A stretch of 64,000 bases of DNA from Burkholderiales bacterium (lineage in GTDB: Bacteria > Pseudomonadota > Gammaproteobacteria > Burkholderiales > Nitrosomonadaceae), in NCBI GenBank assembly GCA_015075225.1, contig JABTUQ010000004.1:62001-126000 (forward strand), written 5' to 3'. The stretch's first letter is position 1. The number at the start of each line of letters is the position of its first letter. The position numbers and the translations under genes are program-made. The notes below the pieces were generated by a model that saw only the letters and a program-made list of their open reading frames with translations, searched no databases and was not told where the DNA came from. This document shows positions 1 to 10,586 of the stretch, piece after piece.

Positions 1-215
1 TAGCTATCAAAATCAAAGTAAACACTGCGGCGAGATAAAATATTGTTAGGATCCTGCAAAGGATTCATTCCAAAACCACCAGATCCTGCACCGCCACGCG
101 CCCCCTCTCCTTCGCTGCCATACGAATGATCCTCAACATCAGAAGTTTGTTGAGCATTATCGCTGGCACAAGCTGACAACATGCAAACTACCAGTACCGC
201 AAAGATTTTTTTCAT
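1..215 (-). CDS. pal: Peptidoglycan-associated lipoprotein Pal, N-terminal part (runs off the window)
   Basis: Outer-membrane lipoprotein of the Tol-Pal system, which tethers the outer membrane to peptidoglycan and helps constriction at division. Only about the first 71 residues are present. The protein opens MKKIFAVLVVCMLSACAS, a signal peptide with a lipobox ending LSAC (Cys near residue 16). A Gly/Ser/Asp-rich linker follows, and then RRSVYFDFDS, which is the start of the OmpA-like domain in Pal proteins. The start ATG is at 215 with GGTGAG just upstream. It is the last gene of the tolQRAB-pal run. The OmpA domain lies outside the window, so integrity cannot be judged. Confidence 0.9.
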   Translation of the reverse strand, partial: MKKIFAVLVVCMLSACASDNAQQTSDVEDHSYGSEGEGARGGAGSGGFGMNPLQDPNNILSRRSVYFDFDS

Positions 216-276
216 TTCTCACCATAAATAAATAGAACGTTAAACCATGCTTTTGAGGATTATTCCCCTCCCTGTC

Positions 277-1595
277 TTAGCGCTGTTTCAGTAATGGCCC
301 CCAAACCGCCTCCCGGATATTTCCCATCGGCTGGGAAAGACGACTCCTCGTCTGCCCATCACTTGAAACGATGGATAATATACCATGCCCACCCGTTTCA
401 GTTGCGTACAGAATCATGCGGTTATTGGGGGAGAAGCTGGGAGATTCGTCAAAATTGGAGTCCGTTAGCAACTGCATCTGCCGGGTTGCCAGATCCTGCA
501 CCGCAACACTGAATCGGCCAGCGTTTCTGTGAATATAAACGAACCGTTTTCCATCCACACTGTAACGCGGGCTGACATTGTAACTTCCTTCAAACGTCAA
601 TCTTTCGGCAGCACCTCCCGATACCAGCATACGGTATCTGCGGACTTCCCTCGATCCGAAGTAAACATCAGCCATCTGCCATCCGGTGAGAAGCTGGGTT
701 CTGTATCAATCCCCGGGCTTTGCGAAATCCTCTGCAATCCACTTCCATCAGCGTTAATCAGATAAATTTGTGATCCGCCGTGTAATGTCAGGACAACAGC
801 CAGCTTACTACCATCAGGCGACCATGCCGGAGCACTGTTACTACCCTTGAAGTTCGCCACAGCTTTACGTTCCCGGGTTGCCAGTGTCTGCACATAAACT
901 ACCGGTTTTTTCTTTTCAAAGGACGTATAGGCAATTCTCCCGCCGTCTGGGGACCATGCCGGAGAAATGATCGGCTCGGTATATTCAATCAAGGAACGCG
1001 CATTGAATCCGTCGTAATCCGACACCTGGAGTGCGTACTGGCTCCCCTGTTTCTTGACAAAAGCAATACGGGTACTAAACGCGCCGGGCTCACCTGTCAG
1101 CGTCTCATACACAATATCCGCAATTCGATGTGCAAAGGCGCGCAATTGCTCGGCTGTAACCGCTCCACTAAATCCGGTCAGTTGCGTCTGTTTGACGACA
1201 TCCAGCAAACGAAAACGAATATCTATCCGTCCGTCCGGCAGCATGGAAGTGCTGCCGACAACAAGTGCGCTCGCACCACGCCCCTGCCAATCGAGATATC
1301 TGATTTGCTCAGGTTCCTGTGAACCTAATCCCATAGGATCCACCAGTTTAAACAACCCGGTACGTTCCAGATCTGCCGATACAATCGCTGAAATATTTTG
1401 TGGAAGCCCTCTTTCTCCATTAAACGGCGCAATTGCAATCGGAATTTTGTTACTACCTCCGCCAAAAATTTCAATATTGAGTGCAGCCTGCAGAGGAACA
1501 CTCACCCACAGCAACAGGAACATGACAGCGCAATACAGAAAATTACGCATACGAGCCGCCATATCAGGGTACAAATACAAATCAGGATTTTTCAT
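277..1595 (-). CDS. tolB: Tol-Pal periplasmic protein TolB, frame broken
   Basis: Periplasmic beta-propeller protein that links Pal with TolA. The first frame (to about 640) gives a signal peptide, the TolB N-terminal domain, and propeller repeats with WSPDG motifs. The last third (277-675) continues in another frame with SGGAAERLTFEGSYNVSPRY, the expected next TolB blades. The junction lies near 641-659. Compared with the family sequence, about four bases appear to be missing there in two places. The start is uncertain: ATG 1595 overlaps the end of tolA by 14 bp, but the hydrophobic signal fits better from Met12 (1562) or Met16 (1550). I read this as one gene with an indel, probably a sequence error, rather than two genes. 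Confidence 0.85.
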
Positions 1596-2508
1596 GGTAA
1601 TAAACTTTAAGATCTAGGTTACGAAAAGCATTAAACAACGCAGGATCTGGCGGCAATGGCAACGGTTTGGCAAGATAGATTGCTCGCTCCACCGCTTCAT
1701 CAAACGAAACATAACCACTTGATTTACGTAAAGTAGCTGTCAAAACATCTCCTCCAGGTAGCAAGGTGACAGAAAATTCAGCAAACGGATCTCCAGGAAG
1801 ATCTGGAGGCATAATGATCCGGCTACGAATCTTGGCCTCGATCATGGCTTTGTATTTATCGATTTCACCATTAGCTTTGGATTGTGCTGCAGCTGTCTCA
1901 CCAGTATGCTGCTGTGCCATTTTTTGTGTTGCAGCAGTCTGAGGCGGCGTTTCTTCCTTTTTCCCGGTTTTTTGGTCAGTGTTTTTAACTGGTTCGGCCT
2001 TGGGGGGTTCTTTCTTGATAGGCTCAGGTTTCTTGATTTCTTCTTTTGGTGTGGGTTTTTCTACTGGTTTTTTGGCAGGCTCTTCTTTCGGCACTTCTTT
2101 TTTTACCGGCTCCGGCTTCTTCGCTTCTTCTTTGGGCTGTGGCTTTTCCGTTTTATCCTTGAGGGCGATATCAGGTTTACGCACAGGCGGAGGAGCAACC
2201 TTGATCACCGGCTGTGGTTGTGGTTGTGGTTGTGGTTGTGGTTGTGGTTGTGGTTGTGGTTGTGGTTGTGGTTGTGGCTTAATTTTAACCGGCTCAGGCT
2301 TGGGTACTGCCTTTGCAACAGAAAGAGCAGGCTTGACAGGCCGCTGGGGTAAATCAGCCCACAAATCAACAGACATCGCCTCTGGTGCCTCATTTTTCCA
2401 GTTCAGGCCAAATACCAGCAAAACGAGAAATACGGCATGCACCAGCAGGGCAAATAATGCCGCACGCAGTTTTCCCGGTTCGCTATTATTTCCCGGTAGC
2501 CGGATCAT
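1582..2508 (-). CDS. tolA: Cell envelope integrity protein TolA
   Basis: Inner-membrane protein that spans the periplasm and transmits energy from TolQR to TolB and Pal. One N-terminal transmembrane helix (about residues 15-35, LRAALFALLVHAVFLVLLV) is followed by a long Pro/Lys/Glu/Gln-rich region (about 50-215). The C-terminal TonB/TolA-type domain (about 215-308) contains FAEFSVTLLPGGDVL. The middle region holds eleven consecutive Pro-Gln dipeptides, encoded by perfect hexanucleotide repeats, and then several PKEE/KKPEP-type repeats. It follows tolR with a 20-bp gap and overlaps tolB. Assignment rests on domain layout and position, because TolA sequences diverge widely. Confidence 0.92.
   Translation of the reverse strand: MIRLPGNNSEPGKLRAALFALLVHAVFLVLLVFGLNWKNEAPEAMSVDLWADLPQRPVKPALSVAKAVPKPEPVKIKPQPQPQPQPQPQPQPQPQPQPQPVIKVAPPPVRKPDIALKDKTEKPQPKEEAKKPEPVKKEVPKEEPAKKPVEKPTPKEEIKKPEPIKKEPPKAEPVKNTDQKTGKKEETPPQTAATQKMAQQHTGETAAAQSKANGEIDKYKAMIEAKIRSRIIMPPDLPGDPFAEFSVTLLPGGDVLTATLRKSSGYVSFDEAVERAIYLAKPLPLPPDPALFNAFRNLDLKVYYHEKS
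2215..2274 (+). repeat. Perfect TGGTTG hexanucleotide tandem repeat (10 copies) inside tolA
   Basis: Ten perfect head-to-tail copies of a 6-bp unit on the plus strand, encoding alternating Gln and Pro in TolA on the minus strand. Copy changes would keep the frame and alter the length of the periplasm-spanning segment by two residues per unit. Confidence 0.95.
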
Positions 2509-2528
2509 TGCGCATTACACCCTGACAG

Positions 2529-2945
2529 TTATTTTGACTTGGTTAACAACCCGATTTTACGGATTTGCTGTTGCTGCAAAAGATCCATTACTTTAATTAC
2601 TTCTTCATAACGGACATTTTTGTCTGCCGCAATCACAACAGGCTGGTCGGTATTTTGTGCCTGTTTGGCTTTGATCAACTCCACCAACTGGCTACGGTCG
2701 ACTTGCTGCTCCTTACCGGCACCCGCACGATCCCGTAATGTGAGGCTTCCGCTTGCGGCAATCGCCACTTCCAAAGGTTCCACCGGAGGAGCAGAAGCTT
2801 TTCCAATCTCGGGCAATTCAATCTGGCTAGGCTGAATGAGAGGTGCGGTAATCATGAATATGATCAGCAATACCAGCATGACATCAATGTATGGCACGAC
2901 ATTGATCTCATTCATCAACCGGCGTTTGTTGCGACGCTGCATCAT
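2529..2945 (-). CDS. tolR: Tol-Pal motor subunit TolR
   Basis: ExbD/TolR-type inner-membrane protein, the peptidoglycan-facing subunit of the proton-driven TolQR motor. It is 138 aa with one N-terminal transmembrane helix (about residues 17-38). The helix contains the conserved membrane Asp in VPYIDVMLVLLIIFM, which is the proton-pathway residue of the family. A periplasmic domain follows. The gene overlaps tolQ by 4 bp (ATGA-type coupling), and tolA begins just downstream. The length is normal and no defect is visible. Confidence 0.95.
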   Translation of the reverse strand: MMQRRNKRRLMNEINVVPYIDVMLVLLIIFMITAPLIQPSQIELPEIGKASAPPVEPLEVAIAASGSLTLRDRAGAGKEQQVDRSQLVELIKAKQAQNTDQPVVIAADKNVRYEEVIKVMDLLQQQQIRKIGLLTKSK

Positions 2946-3646
2946 GAGAAATTCGCCGTATCCCGGGGTTTAGCCACACGGCGCTGCAAAACGTTGGATA
3001 CTTCTTCAATGAAACTTTCATAACGCGTGGCCAGCTGGGCAGTGTCGCTGGCATAACGGTTATAGGCAACCACAGCAGGAATTGCAGCGAAAAGTCCCAT
3101 TGCCGTTGCAATCAAAGCTTCAGCAATACCTGGCGCAACGTGTGCGATGGTAGCCTGCCCAACATTGGATAGTTCACGAAATGCATTCATGATACCCCAT
3201 ACCGTCCCAAACAACCCCACATACGGACTGACTGACCCCACAGTGGCCAAAAATGACAGATGCGATTCAAGCCTGTCCATTTCACGTTGATAAACCGCTC
3301 GCATTGCGCCACGTGTGCTGTCCATAATGGGGCCAATATCGATTCCGGATTGATATTTAGTAAATTCCCGAAATCCGGCTTCAAAAATCCGTTCCATACT
3401 GCCTACAGCATGGCGTGCATTGGCCGCCCGCTGGTACAGTGCATTCAAATCCGAACCACGCCAGAATATGCTTTCAAACTCGTCAGTCTGTTTGATTTCC
3501 TGTCGCAGGGTAAATAATTTTCTGAAAATGAACCACCAGGAAACGAACGAAGCCAGTAGCAGCAACAGCATAACCAGCTGAACCGGAAGGCTCGCACCAC
3601 TAACAAGGTGGAAAAATGATAAATCCTGGGTAATTGCTTGACTCAT
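2942..3646 (-). CDS. tolQ: Tol-Pal motor subunit TolQ
   Basis: MotA/TolQ/ExbB-family inner-membrane proton channel that energises TolA. The ATG at 3646 (MSQAITQDLSFFHLV) gives 234 aa, the normal length. An upstream in-frame start would add 25 unlikely residues and run into ybgC. Three hydrophobic segments are visible: residues about 15-40, and the long pair around VSPYVGLFGTVWGIMNAF and AIPAVVAYNRYA. These match the TolQ helices that pack around TolR. It lies directly after ybgC, the usual first gene of tol operons. Confidence 0.95.
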   Translation of the reverse strand: MSQAITQDLSFFHLVSGASLPVQLVMLLLLLASFVSWWFIFRKLFTLRQEIKQTDEFESIFWRGSDLNALYQRAANARHAVGSMERIFEAGFREFTKYQSGIDIGPIMDSTRGAMRAVYQREMDRLESHLSFLATVGSVSPYVGLFGTVWGIMNAFRELSNVGQATIAHVAPGIAEALIATAMGLFAAIPAVVAYNRYASDTAQLATRYESFIEEVSNVLQRRVAKPRDTANFS

Positions 3647-3651
3647 GATGA

Positions 3652-4053
3652 CTATTTCTCGATTTTTTGGCGAAGTGGCGCCGGGACACTTATTGGTTTC
3701 AATGTTTCTGCTCCAACGCACACTGCATGAACAGTTGCGCTGGCAAGTGTACTCTGTTCACGTAGAATCTGCTGCTGCAACGTTATCCGGCTTCTGCCAA
3801 CTTCTATCACCTTCACCGTGACACCCAGCAGATCATCCAGCACAGCCGGTTTAAAATATTCGATACTGAGCGAACGGATCAAAAAAATCATCTGGTGCGA
3901 CCGGATCATTGTATCTACTGTGAATCCCAGTTCACGCAACCATTCATAGCGGGCACGCTCCATGAAGTTCAGATAGGACGCGTGATAGACGACACCGCCG
4001 GTATCCGTATCCTGATAATAAATACGCACAGGGTGAGTGAAAACTGTTTCCAT
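3652..4053 (-). CDS. ybgC: Tol-Pal-associated acyl-CoA thioesterase YbgC
   Basis: Cytoplasmic hotdog-fold thioesterase of the YbgC/4-hydroxybenzoyl-CoA thioesterase family. The diagnostic motif YYQDTDTGGVVYHASYLNFM sits near the N-terminus, with the catalytic Asp in DTDTGG and the VYH/YLNF motif. The preferred ATG at 4053 follows AGGACA. A TTG at 4074 would extend it by seven residues and lacks a ribosome site. It stops 6 bp before tolQ. Position at the head of tolQRAB-pal supports the name. Its physiological substrate is not settled in the family. Confidence 0.93.
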   Translation of the reverse strand: METVFTHPVRIYYQDTDTGGVVYHASYLNFMERARYEWLRELGFTVDTMIRSHQMIFLIRSLSIEYFKPAVLDDLLGVTVKVIEVGRSRITLQQQILREQSTLASATVHAVCVGAETLKPISVPAPLRQKIEK

Positions 4054-4113
4054 TGTCCTAAAAACACTCTCCAAAAAAATATAGATGTGGTGTTGGGGTA
4101 TTGTTGTCTACAT

Positions 4114-5154
4114 TTAATCTGTACCAGGCAGACTCGGTGTTGTAATTTGGTGTGAAGGAACAACATTGAAGTGCTGATAGGTCATCATCGTTGCCATCCG
4201 GCCACGCGGAGTGCGTTGCAAAAAACCTTGCTGGATGAGGTAAGGTTCCAGCACTTCCTCGATTGTATCTCGCTCTTCATTAATGGCTGCAGCAAGGTTA
4301 TCCACGCCCACCGGCCCACCACCAAATTTTTCCAGTACGGCCAGTAGCAGTTTTCTGTCCAGCACATCCAGACCGGTAGCATCAACATCCAGCATTTGCA
4401 ACGCTGCATCAGCTACCTTACGCTCAATGCGCCCATTCGCCCTGACTTCAGCAAAATCGCGCACCCTGCGTAACAAGCGATTGGCAATACGCGGCGTGCC
4501 CCGCGATCTGCGTGCAATTTCCCTGGCACCATCATCGGTAATATCAACATTGAGCAACCCGGCAGAACGGGTAACGATCCTGCTTAATTCATCTGCAGTA
4601 TAAAATTCCAGGCGGGAAACAATCCCGAAACGATCTCTCAGCGGGTTGGTCAACATGCCTGCACGTGTAGTTGCACCCACCAGAGTAAAGCTCGGTAAAT
4701 CTATCTTGACCGATCTTGCCGCAGCCCCTTCGCCAATCATGATGTCCAGCTGGTAATCCTCCATTGCCGGATAAAGAATTTCCTCGACAATAGGGGATAA
4801 CCGGTGAATTTCATCAATAAACAGAATATCGTTAGCTTCCAGATTGGTCAGCAAAGCAGCCAGATCACCCGCACGCTCCAGCACCGGGCCGGAAGTCTGG
4901 CGCAGGTTCACGCCCATTTCACGGGCAATGATATGGGCAAGCGTTGTCTTACCCAATCCAGGCGGTCCAAACAGCAATACGTGATCCAGCGCCTCTTGCC
5001 TTAGCCGGGCGGCTTCGATAAAAATCTTCAGCTGTTCGCGTATTTTCTCTTGGCCGACATAATCATCCAGCTGAACGGGACGAAGTGCGCGTTCTATGGC
5101 TTCTTCCCGGGAAGAAAATGGAGAGGCAGTGATGATTCGATCCGATTCAATCAT
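4114..5154 (-). CDS. ruvB: Holliday junction branch-migration ATPase RuvB
   Basis: AAA+ hexameric motor that, with RuvA, drives branch migration of Holliday junctions during recombinational repair. The 346-aa protein has the RuvB N-terminal signature ([16 protein letters not shown]), Walker A GPPGLGKT at residues 63-70, Walker B LFIDEIHR, sensor 1 GATTRAG, and the C-terminal winged helix (RTPRGR). It follows ruvA closely in the order yebC-ruvC-ruvA-ruvB. The length and motifs are intact. Confidence 0.97.
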   Translation of the reverse strand: MIESDRIITASPFSSREEAIERALRPVQLDDYVGQEKIREQLKIFIEAARLRQEALDHVLLFGPPGLGKTTLAHIIAREMGVNLRQTSGPVLERAGDLAALLTNLEANDILFIDEIHRLSPIVEEILYPAMEDYQLDIMIGEGAAARSVKIDLPSFTLVGATTRAGMLTNPLRDRFGIVSRLEFYTADELSRIVTRSAGLLNVDITDDGAREIARRSRGTPRIANRLLRRVRDFAEVRANGRIERKVADAALQMLDVDATGLDVLDRKLLLAVLEKFGGGPVGVDNLAAAINEERDTIEEVLEPYLIQQGFLQRTPRGRMATMMTYQHFNVVPSHQITTPSLPGTD

Positions 5155-5172
5155 GTGGCATCAGCCAGGATA

Positions 5173-5757
5173 CTATTTTGCTTTTGATAACAGCCTCAGT
5201 GACTGCATGATTCCGTCAGATACCGTGACACCCTCCGGCAATTGTCCAAACGCCCAGTTAGCTTCCCGGTCATTATAGCCCAGCGCTGATAGCGCATTGA
5301 GGATGTCTTTGGCAGCATCCGGAGCTGCTGTACCCGTTTCAGGCAAAGTCAATGTTGTGTTGATTTTATCGCGTAACTCCAGTAGCAAGCGCTCTGCTGT
5401 TTTTTTTCCGATACCCGGTATTCCGGTTAAACGAACGCTATCCTGCGATAATACGATCTGATGCAGATCATTGACGCTCAGGCCAGATAAAATCGCCAGG
5501 CTTGTTCTCGCACCGATACCGGAGATTTTTGTCAACTGACGAAACATCGCACGCTCCGGCTCAGTCATAAAACCAAACAATAAATGTGCATCCTCACGCA
5601 CCCAGTAGTGTGTATGGAGGGTTACCTTTTCACCAATACCCGGCAGCTTGCAAAAAGTGCTCATGGGTACGTCGAGTTCATAACCAACACCGTTGACATC
5701 CATCAACACAAGTGGAGGATGTTTTTCCAGCAATAAGCCAGTAATTCTCCCGATCAC
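5173..5757 (-). CDS. ruvA: Holliday junction-binding protein RuvA
   Basis: Tetrameric junction-binding subunit of the RuvAB complex, 194 aa. It shows the OB-fold N-terminal domain ([12 protein letters not shown]), two helix-hairpin-helix motifs ([16 protein letters not shown] and [16 protein letters not shown]), and a short C-terminal domain that contacts RuvB. Its start codon overlaps the stop of ruvC by one base, so the two are probably translationally coupled. Confidence 0.97.
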   Translation of the reverse strand: MIGRITGLLLEKHPPLVLMDVNGVGYELDVPMSTFCKLPGIGEKVTLHTHYWVREDAHLLFGFMTEPERAMFRQLTKISGIGARTSLAILSGLSVNDLHQIVLSQDSVRLTGIPGIGKKTAERLLLELRDKINTTLTLPETGTAAPDAAKDILNALSALGYNDREANWAFGQLPEGVTVSDGIMQSLRLLSKAK

Positions 5758-6287
5758 TAACGCCTGCTCCGTCGGGAACGGCTACGTGCACTCAAGGCCA
5801 GCAAACCGGTTCCACCATGAGCGTGGCAAATGGCACACGCCAGCGCATCAGCCGCATCCGGCCGGGGTCGCTCACCCAATCTCAACAATCGCATCACCAT
5901 TTCCTGTACCTGTTCTTTATGGGCATGGCCATTTCCCACCACAGCCTGTTTGACTTGCAAGGCAGTATATTCATACACGGAAAGTTCATGAAGAACTGCT
6001 GCACTGATGGCAGCGCCACGAGCCTGGCCAAGCAGCAGCGTTGATTTGGGATTGATATTGACAAAAACCTGTTCGACCGCAACTTGCTCGGGTTTATGCT
6101 GCTGAATAATTTCATTGAGCCCATCGAGAATTGTCTTCAAGCGGCCAGGCAAACCGGATTCACCGGTTACCACACAACCACTGCCGACATAAACCAACTG
6201 ATTCCCGATTTTCTCAATAATGCCGAAACCCGTTATGCGCAAGCCAGGGTCAATTCCCAGTATGCGAATACCTTTGGAAGGCAACAA
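5757..6287 (-). CDS. ruvC: Crossover junction endodeoxyribonuclease RuvC
   Basis: Resolves Holliday junctions by symmetrical nicking and works with RuvAB. It is 176 aa with an RNase H-like fold. The first catalytic Asp is in [14 protein letters not shown], an acidic residue is in [13 protein letters not shown], and the C-terminal acidic pair is in [14 protein letters not shown]. The C-terminus is basic (RSRSRRSRR). It starts 2 bp downstream of yebC, consistent with one transcript. Confidence 0.97.
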   Translation of the reverse strand: MLPSKGIRILGIDPGLRITGFGIIEKIGNQLVYVGSGCVVTGESGLPGRLKTILDGLNEIIQQHKPEQVAVEQVFVNINPKSTLLLGQARGAAISAAVLHELSVYEYTALQVKQAVVGNGHAHKEQVQEMVMRLLRLGERPRPDAADALACAICHAHGGTGLLALSARSRSRRSRR

Positions 6288-6289
6288 GA

Positions 6290-7015
6290 TCAGGCGTCTA
6301 ACACTGCCGAGGTATAAACATCCTGCACATCGTCGAGATCTTCCAGAGCGTCTAGAAGTTTTTGCATCCTGATCGCATCATCGCCCTGCAATAACACCTC
6401 ATTTTCTGATTTCCAGGTAACCTCGGCCAGTTCAGCCTTGAAACCAGCTTTCTCCAGCGCCCCCTTGACTGATACAAATGTATCGGGATCCGTAATGACT
6501 TCAAGACTGCCATCCTCATTGCTGATCACATCTTCTGCACCGGCTTCCAGTGCCGCTTCCAGAAGCTGCGCTTCACCCACTTCCGGTGCGAACAGAAGCT
6601 GGCCACAATGCTTGAACAAATAAGCCACAGAACCATCCGTCCCCAGGTTACCACCGTATTTTGTAAATGCATGACGAACGTCGGCAACTGTACGTGTTCG
6701 ATTATCAGTCATACAATCAACCATAACCGCCGCACCGGATATGCCGTAGCCCTCATAACGAATTTCTTCGTAGTTGACCCCTTCAAGCTCGCCACAGCCT
6801 CGCTTGATCGCACGCTCGACATTGTCTTTCGGCATGTTATGGCCGAAAGCCTTATCCATTGCCAATCTTAACCTGGGATTACTATTGGGATCCCCGCCCC
6901 CCAATCGGGCTGCTACCGTGATTTCCTTGATCAGGCGAGTGAAAATCTTCCCCCGTTTGGCATCTTGAGCAGCTTTTTTGTGCTTGATGTTAGCCCACTT
7001 ACTATGACCAGCCAT
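6290..7015 (-). CDS. yebC: YebC/PmpR-family protein
   Basis: Member of the YebC/TACO1 family. Recent work links these proteins to translation of difficult (proline-rich) stretches, and older work describes them as transcriptional regulators. It is 241 aa with the family start [25 protein letters not shown] and the acidic C-terminal domain ([18 protein letters not shown]). It heads the minus-strand run into ruvCAB and tol, a common proteobacterial arrangement. The 143-bp gap upstream, towards glmS, has no promoter I could call with confidence. Confidence 0.95.
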   Translation of the reverse strand: MAGHSKWANIKHKKAAQDAKRGKIFTRLIKEITVAARLGGGDPNSNPRLRLAMDKAFGHNMPKDNVERAIKRGCGELEGVNYEEIRYEGYGISGAAVMVDCMTDNRTRTVADVRHAFTKYGGNLGTDGSVAYLFKHCGQLLFAPEVGEAQLLEAALEAGAEDVISNEDGSLEVITDPDTFVSVKGALEKAGFKAELAEVTWKSENEVLLQGDDAIRMQKLLDALEDLDDVQDVYTSAVLDA

Positions 7016-7158
7016 CGGATACTTCCTTCAACCGTTAAAAGTAGGGAATGCTACCACTCCAGAGAGGTTGTATAAAGTGGCGAAACTATGTGCAGGGCTA
7101 CAAATTTTGATCATTTGCAATCCCCACCTTATACAAGCTGAACAATTATGCTGAATCG

Positions 7159-9006
7159 CTATTCAACAGTAACTGATTTGGCAAGATTTCTTGGCTTATC
7201 TACGTCCGTGCCTTTCTGCAAAGCCACGTGATAAGCCAGTAGTTGCAACGGTATGGTATGCAAAATGGGGCTAAGAACACCACCATGCTCAGCCAATCTG
7301 ATGATATGAACGCCTTCACTTGCTTCAATACGTGAATCCGCATCAGCGAAGACATACAACTCTCCGCCCCGTGCGCGTACTTCGTAAAGATTGGATTTCA
7401 GTTTTTCCAGAAGCGCGTCATTCGGAGCAATGGCAACCACAGGCATTCCACTATCCACCAGTGCAAGAGGACCATGTTTGAGTTCACCTGCAGCATAGGC
7501 TTCGGCATGGATGTATGAAATTTCCTTAAGCTTGAGCGCACCTTCCAGTGCAATCGGGTAATGTACACCACGCCCGAGGAACAAGGCATGGTGCTTTTGG
7601 GAAAAATCACCGGCCCATTGTTTAATGTCAGATTCACTTTCCAATGAACGCCGTATTGCAACCGGCAAATGCCTCAAATCAGCAATAATGCTTTGCTCAT
7701 CTTTACCCGGCAATTGCCCGTATACCTTTGCCAGCACTACTGTAAATAACAACAAAGCTGCCAATTGTGTAGTAAATGCCTTCGTGGAAGCAACGCCGAT
7801 TTCAGGGCCGGCACGGGTGAGAAAACGTAAATCTGTTTGCCTGACCAGAGCACTCTCGGGGACGTTGCAAATTGCCAGACTGTAGCGATGTCCCAGAGAT
7901 TTGGCATAACCAAGCGCAGCCAGCGTATCGGCTGTCTCCCCAGATTGCGAAATACCAATAACCAGGGTGTCTGGATCAGCAATAGGATTACGGTAGCGAT
8001 ATTCGCTAGCAATCTCGACATTACAAGGAATTCTGGCAATGGTTTCCAGCCAGTATTTCGCAACCAGGCCGGCGTGATAACTTGTACCGCAGGCAAGTAT
8101 CAGCACTCCTCGCGTTTGCGAAAGAATCTCTTGCGCATCGCTACCAAATAATTGTGGGGAAACTGATTGTGCGTTCAACACCATTTCCAGGGTATTTGCC
8201 ACAGCAACCGGCTGTTCAAAGATTTCCTTCTGCATGAAATGCGAATATGGCCCCAGCTCCACCGCATCCCGCGTCAGATTGCTTTCGGTCACTTTTCGGG
8301 TGACTTCACACCCCTTAACAGAATCCAGGCAATTCAGAATCCGGTAACCATCACCGGATAACTCTGCTACATCCCCTTCTTCAAGATAGATAACTCGTTG
8401 CGTCACCTGCACCAATGCAGAGGCATCAGAAGCAGCATAAATTCCATCGTCATCTATCCCAAGCAAAAGTGGGGCTCCATTTCTGGCTACAATTATGCGA
8501 TCCGGGCGCGATTCCTCCATAACAGCAATCGCATAAGCACCTTGCAGCTCATCCAGGGATTGGCAGACTGCTTCCAGTAAATCGCTAGTTTTATCGAGAT
8601 GAAATGAAATCAGGTGAGCAATTACTTCTGTATCGGTATCAGATAGAAACTCGAATCCATCCTTTTGTAAGCGTTGCCGGAGAATTTCGTGATTTTCGAT
8701 AATACCGTTATGTACGACAGCAATCTTTCTTTGATCGCCAGAGAAATGGGGGTGAGCATTACGTTCGGAGGGGGCACCATGCGTAGCCCAGCGTGTGTGT
8801 GCAATACCGGTCAATCCCGATGTTTTACCGTTATCTACCAATTTGGTCAGCTCGGAAACACGACCCGTTGTACGCAATCTGCGCAGCGTACCATCAGCAA
8901 CCACGATTCCAGCCGAATCATAGCCACGGTACTCAAGTTTGGACAAACCTTCCAGTAAAAAGGGCACAACATCGCTCTTTGCGATTGCACCTACAATACC
9001 GCACAT
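7159..9006 (-). CDS. glmS: Glutamine-fructose-6-phosphate aminotransferase GlmS
   Basis: Makes glucosamine-6-phosphate from fructose-6-phosphate and glutamine, the first step towards UDP-GlcNAc for peptidoglycan and lipopolysaccharide. The 615-aa protein begins [10 protein letters not shown], with the catalytic N-terminal Cys exposed after Met removal. The glutaminase domain (1-240) contains HTRWATHG and HNGIIEN. Two SIS domains follow ([18 protein letters not shown]), and the end is KSVTVE, as in the family. It lies just downstream of glmU, so two enzymes of the same pathway are adjacent. Confidence 0.98.
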   Translation of the reverse strand: MCGIVGAIAKSDVVPFLLEGLSKLEYRGYDSAGIVVADGTLRRLRTTGRVSELTKLVDNGKTSGLTGIAHTRWATHGAPSERNAHPHFSGDQRKIAVVHNGIIENHEILRQRLQKDGFEFLSDTDTEVIAHLISFHLDKTSDLLEAVCQSLDELQGAYAIAVMEESRPDRIIVARNGAPLLLGIDDDGIYAASDASALVQVTQRVIYLEEGDVAELSGDGYRILNCLDSVKGCEVTRKVTESNLTRDAVELGPYSHFMQKEIFEQPVAVANTLEMVLNAQSVSPQLFGSDAQEILSQTRGVLILACGTSYHAGLVAKYWLETIARIPCNVEIASEYRYRNPIADPDTLVIGISQSGETADTLAALGYAKSLGHRYSLAICNVPESALVRQTDLRFLTRAGPEIGVASTKAFTTQLAALLLFTVVLAKVYGQLPGKDEQSIIADLRHLPVAIRRSLESESDIKQWAGDFSQKHHALFLGRGVHYPIALEGALKLKEISYIHAEAYAAGELKHGPLALVDSGMPVVAIAPNDALLEKLKSNLYEVRARGGELYVFADADSRIEASEGVHIIRLAEHGGVLSPILHTIPLQLLAYHVALQKGTDVDKPRNLAKSVTVE

Positions 9007-9043
9007 ACTCTTACCTCTAGTTAATCTGTTTATTCAAACAACC

Positions 9044-10420
9044 TCAGCCTTTGTCTTTTTTCGGCCGCTTCCAGTTAGAAATACTTATTTGCCTGGTCCG
9101 GGATAATGTCAGCTGACCCTCGGGCGTATCACGCGTAATTGTAGAACCGGCACCGACCGTCGAACCTTTGGTTATCGTTACCGGCGCAACCAGCTGCGTA
9201 TCAGAACCGATAAACACATCATCCTCAATGATGGTTCTATGTTTAAAAGCGCCATCATAATTACAGGTAATCGTACCTGCACCAACATTGACCTTCCTAC
9301 CCATCTCGGTATCACCTATATAGCTGAGGTGATTCACCTTGCTTTCCGCTGCAATATGACTGTTTTTAATTTCCACAAAATTTCCCACATGCACGCCATC
9401 ATCAAGCTGTGTACCCGGGCGGATACGTGCATACGGGCCAATACGACAGTTTCTGCCTATTTCAGCATCTTCGATCAGACTAAAGGGGTGAATAACCGCT
9501 CCATCCGAAATTTTCACGTTCCGAAGCACACAATTTGCATGGATTTTGACGTTATTACCCAAATGAACATTACCTTCAAAAACACAATTAATGTCAATTT
9601 CTACATCATTCCCGCAAACAAGCTGTCCGCGCACATCGAAGCGTGCTGGATCAGCAAACATGACCCCCTGCTCCATTAACCCGTTTGCAACATCCCGTTG
9701 ATATGCGCGCTCAAGGACAGATAATTGGATTTTGTTATTCACTCCGATCACTTCCCAATCAGATTCAGGGCAAGAAGCCTCTATTGGAATTCCAGCATTC
9801 ACAGCCATGGCAATAATATCAGTCAGATAATACTCTCCCTGGGTATTCGCATTACTCAGCTTATCAAGCCATTCCTCCAAATGATTGTTTGGAAGAATCA
9901 TAATCCCCGTGTTGATTTCTCGAATTTTTTTTTGCGATGGAGAAGCATCTTTCTCTTCCACAATTGCCTGAATGCGATTTGTGGCAGAATCACGCACGAT
10001 TCGTCCGTAGCCTGCTGGATTGTCCAGCTCAACTGTCAGCAGAACAAGACTATCCTTATGCGCTTTTTCGATTAGCACTTTAAGCGTATTGCGTTTTACC
10101 AATGGCACATCACCAAATAAAACCAGCGTCACACCATTGCTATCAAGATGAGGCAGAGCCTGTTTTACAGCGTGTCCAGTCCCAAGCTGCTGAGCCTGTT
10201 CTATCCAGATGAGATCAGAATGATTACCAATAGTCTGACGAACCTGCTCACCTCCATGCCCATAAATCACACATATTTTTGCAGGTGACAAAGTACGAGC
10301 AGTATCCAGAACATGCAACAAAATTGGCTTTCCTGCCAAAGGATGTAACACCTTAGGTAAAGATGAGCGCATTCTCTTACCCATTCCAGCAGCCAATATT
10401 ACGACATTAACTAGTAACAC
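9044..10420 (-). CDS. glmU: Bifunctional UDP-N-acetylglucosamine pyrophosphorylase / glucosamine-1-phosphate acetyltransferase GlmU
   Basis: Catalyses the last two steps of UDP-GlcNAc synthesis: acetylation of GlcN-1-P and uridylyl transfer. It is 458 aa. The N-terminal pyrophosphorylase has LAAGMGKRMRSSLPKVLHP and the GTGHA motif (QLGTGHAVKQAL). The C-terminal left-handed beta-helix acetyltransferase has hexapeptide repeats and NYDGAFKHRT. The start appears to be GTG at 10420, with AAAGG about ten bases upstream. glmS follows 37 bp later, suggesting a glmUS operon. Confidence 0.97.
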   Translation of the reverse strand: MLLVNVVILAAGMGKRMRSSLPKVLHPLAGKPILLHVLDTARTLSPAKICVIYGHGGEQVRQTIGNHSDLIWIEQAQQLGTGHAVKQALPHLDSNGVTLVLFGDVPLVKRNTLKVLIEKAHKDSLVLLTVELDNPAGYGRIVRDSATNRIQAIVEEKDASPSQKKIREINTGIMILPNNHLEEWLDKLSNANTQGEYYLTDIIAMAVNAGIPIEASCPESDWEVIGVNNKIQLSVLERAYQRDVANGLMEQGVMFADPARFDVRGQLVCGNDVEIDINCVFEGNVHLGNNVKIHANCVLRNVKISDGAVIHPFSLIEDAEIGRNCRIGPYARIRPGTQLDDGVHVGNFVEIKNSHIAAESKVNHLSYIGDTEMGRKVNVGAGTITCNYDGAFKHRTIIEDDVFIGSDTQLVAPVTITKGSTVGAGSTITRDTPEGQLTLSRTRQISISNWKRPKKDKG

Positions 10421-10586
10421 AAGCAGTTAACCTTTAATTCTTTGTTTTGCATTATTAATATCTCTTTGAAAATCAGATAAATTTCCTTCTTCATTCCCAA
10501 TTTTCGTTAAAGAATGCAGTAACTTTAGTTTACAAAAAAAGAAATAATTTAAATAATTGAGCTATACAGTAAAAATACCTTAATCA

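Noticed and set aside
1882..2596. Long plus-strand frames rich in Leu/Trp/Phe or Gly/Cys opposite tolA
   Set aside because: They are mirror translations of the low-complexity tolA repeat, with no independent coding evidence.
7016..7158. Promoter for yebC-ruvCAB on the minus strand
   Set aside because: TATACA and TATAAG boxes occur, but no -35 box lies at an acceptable distance.
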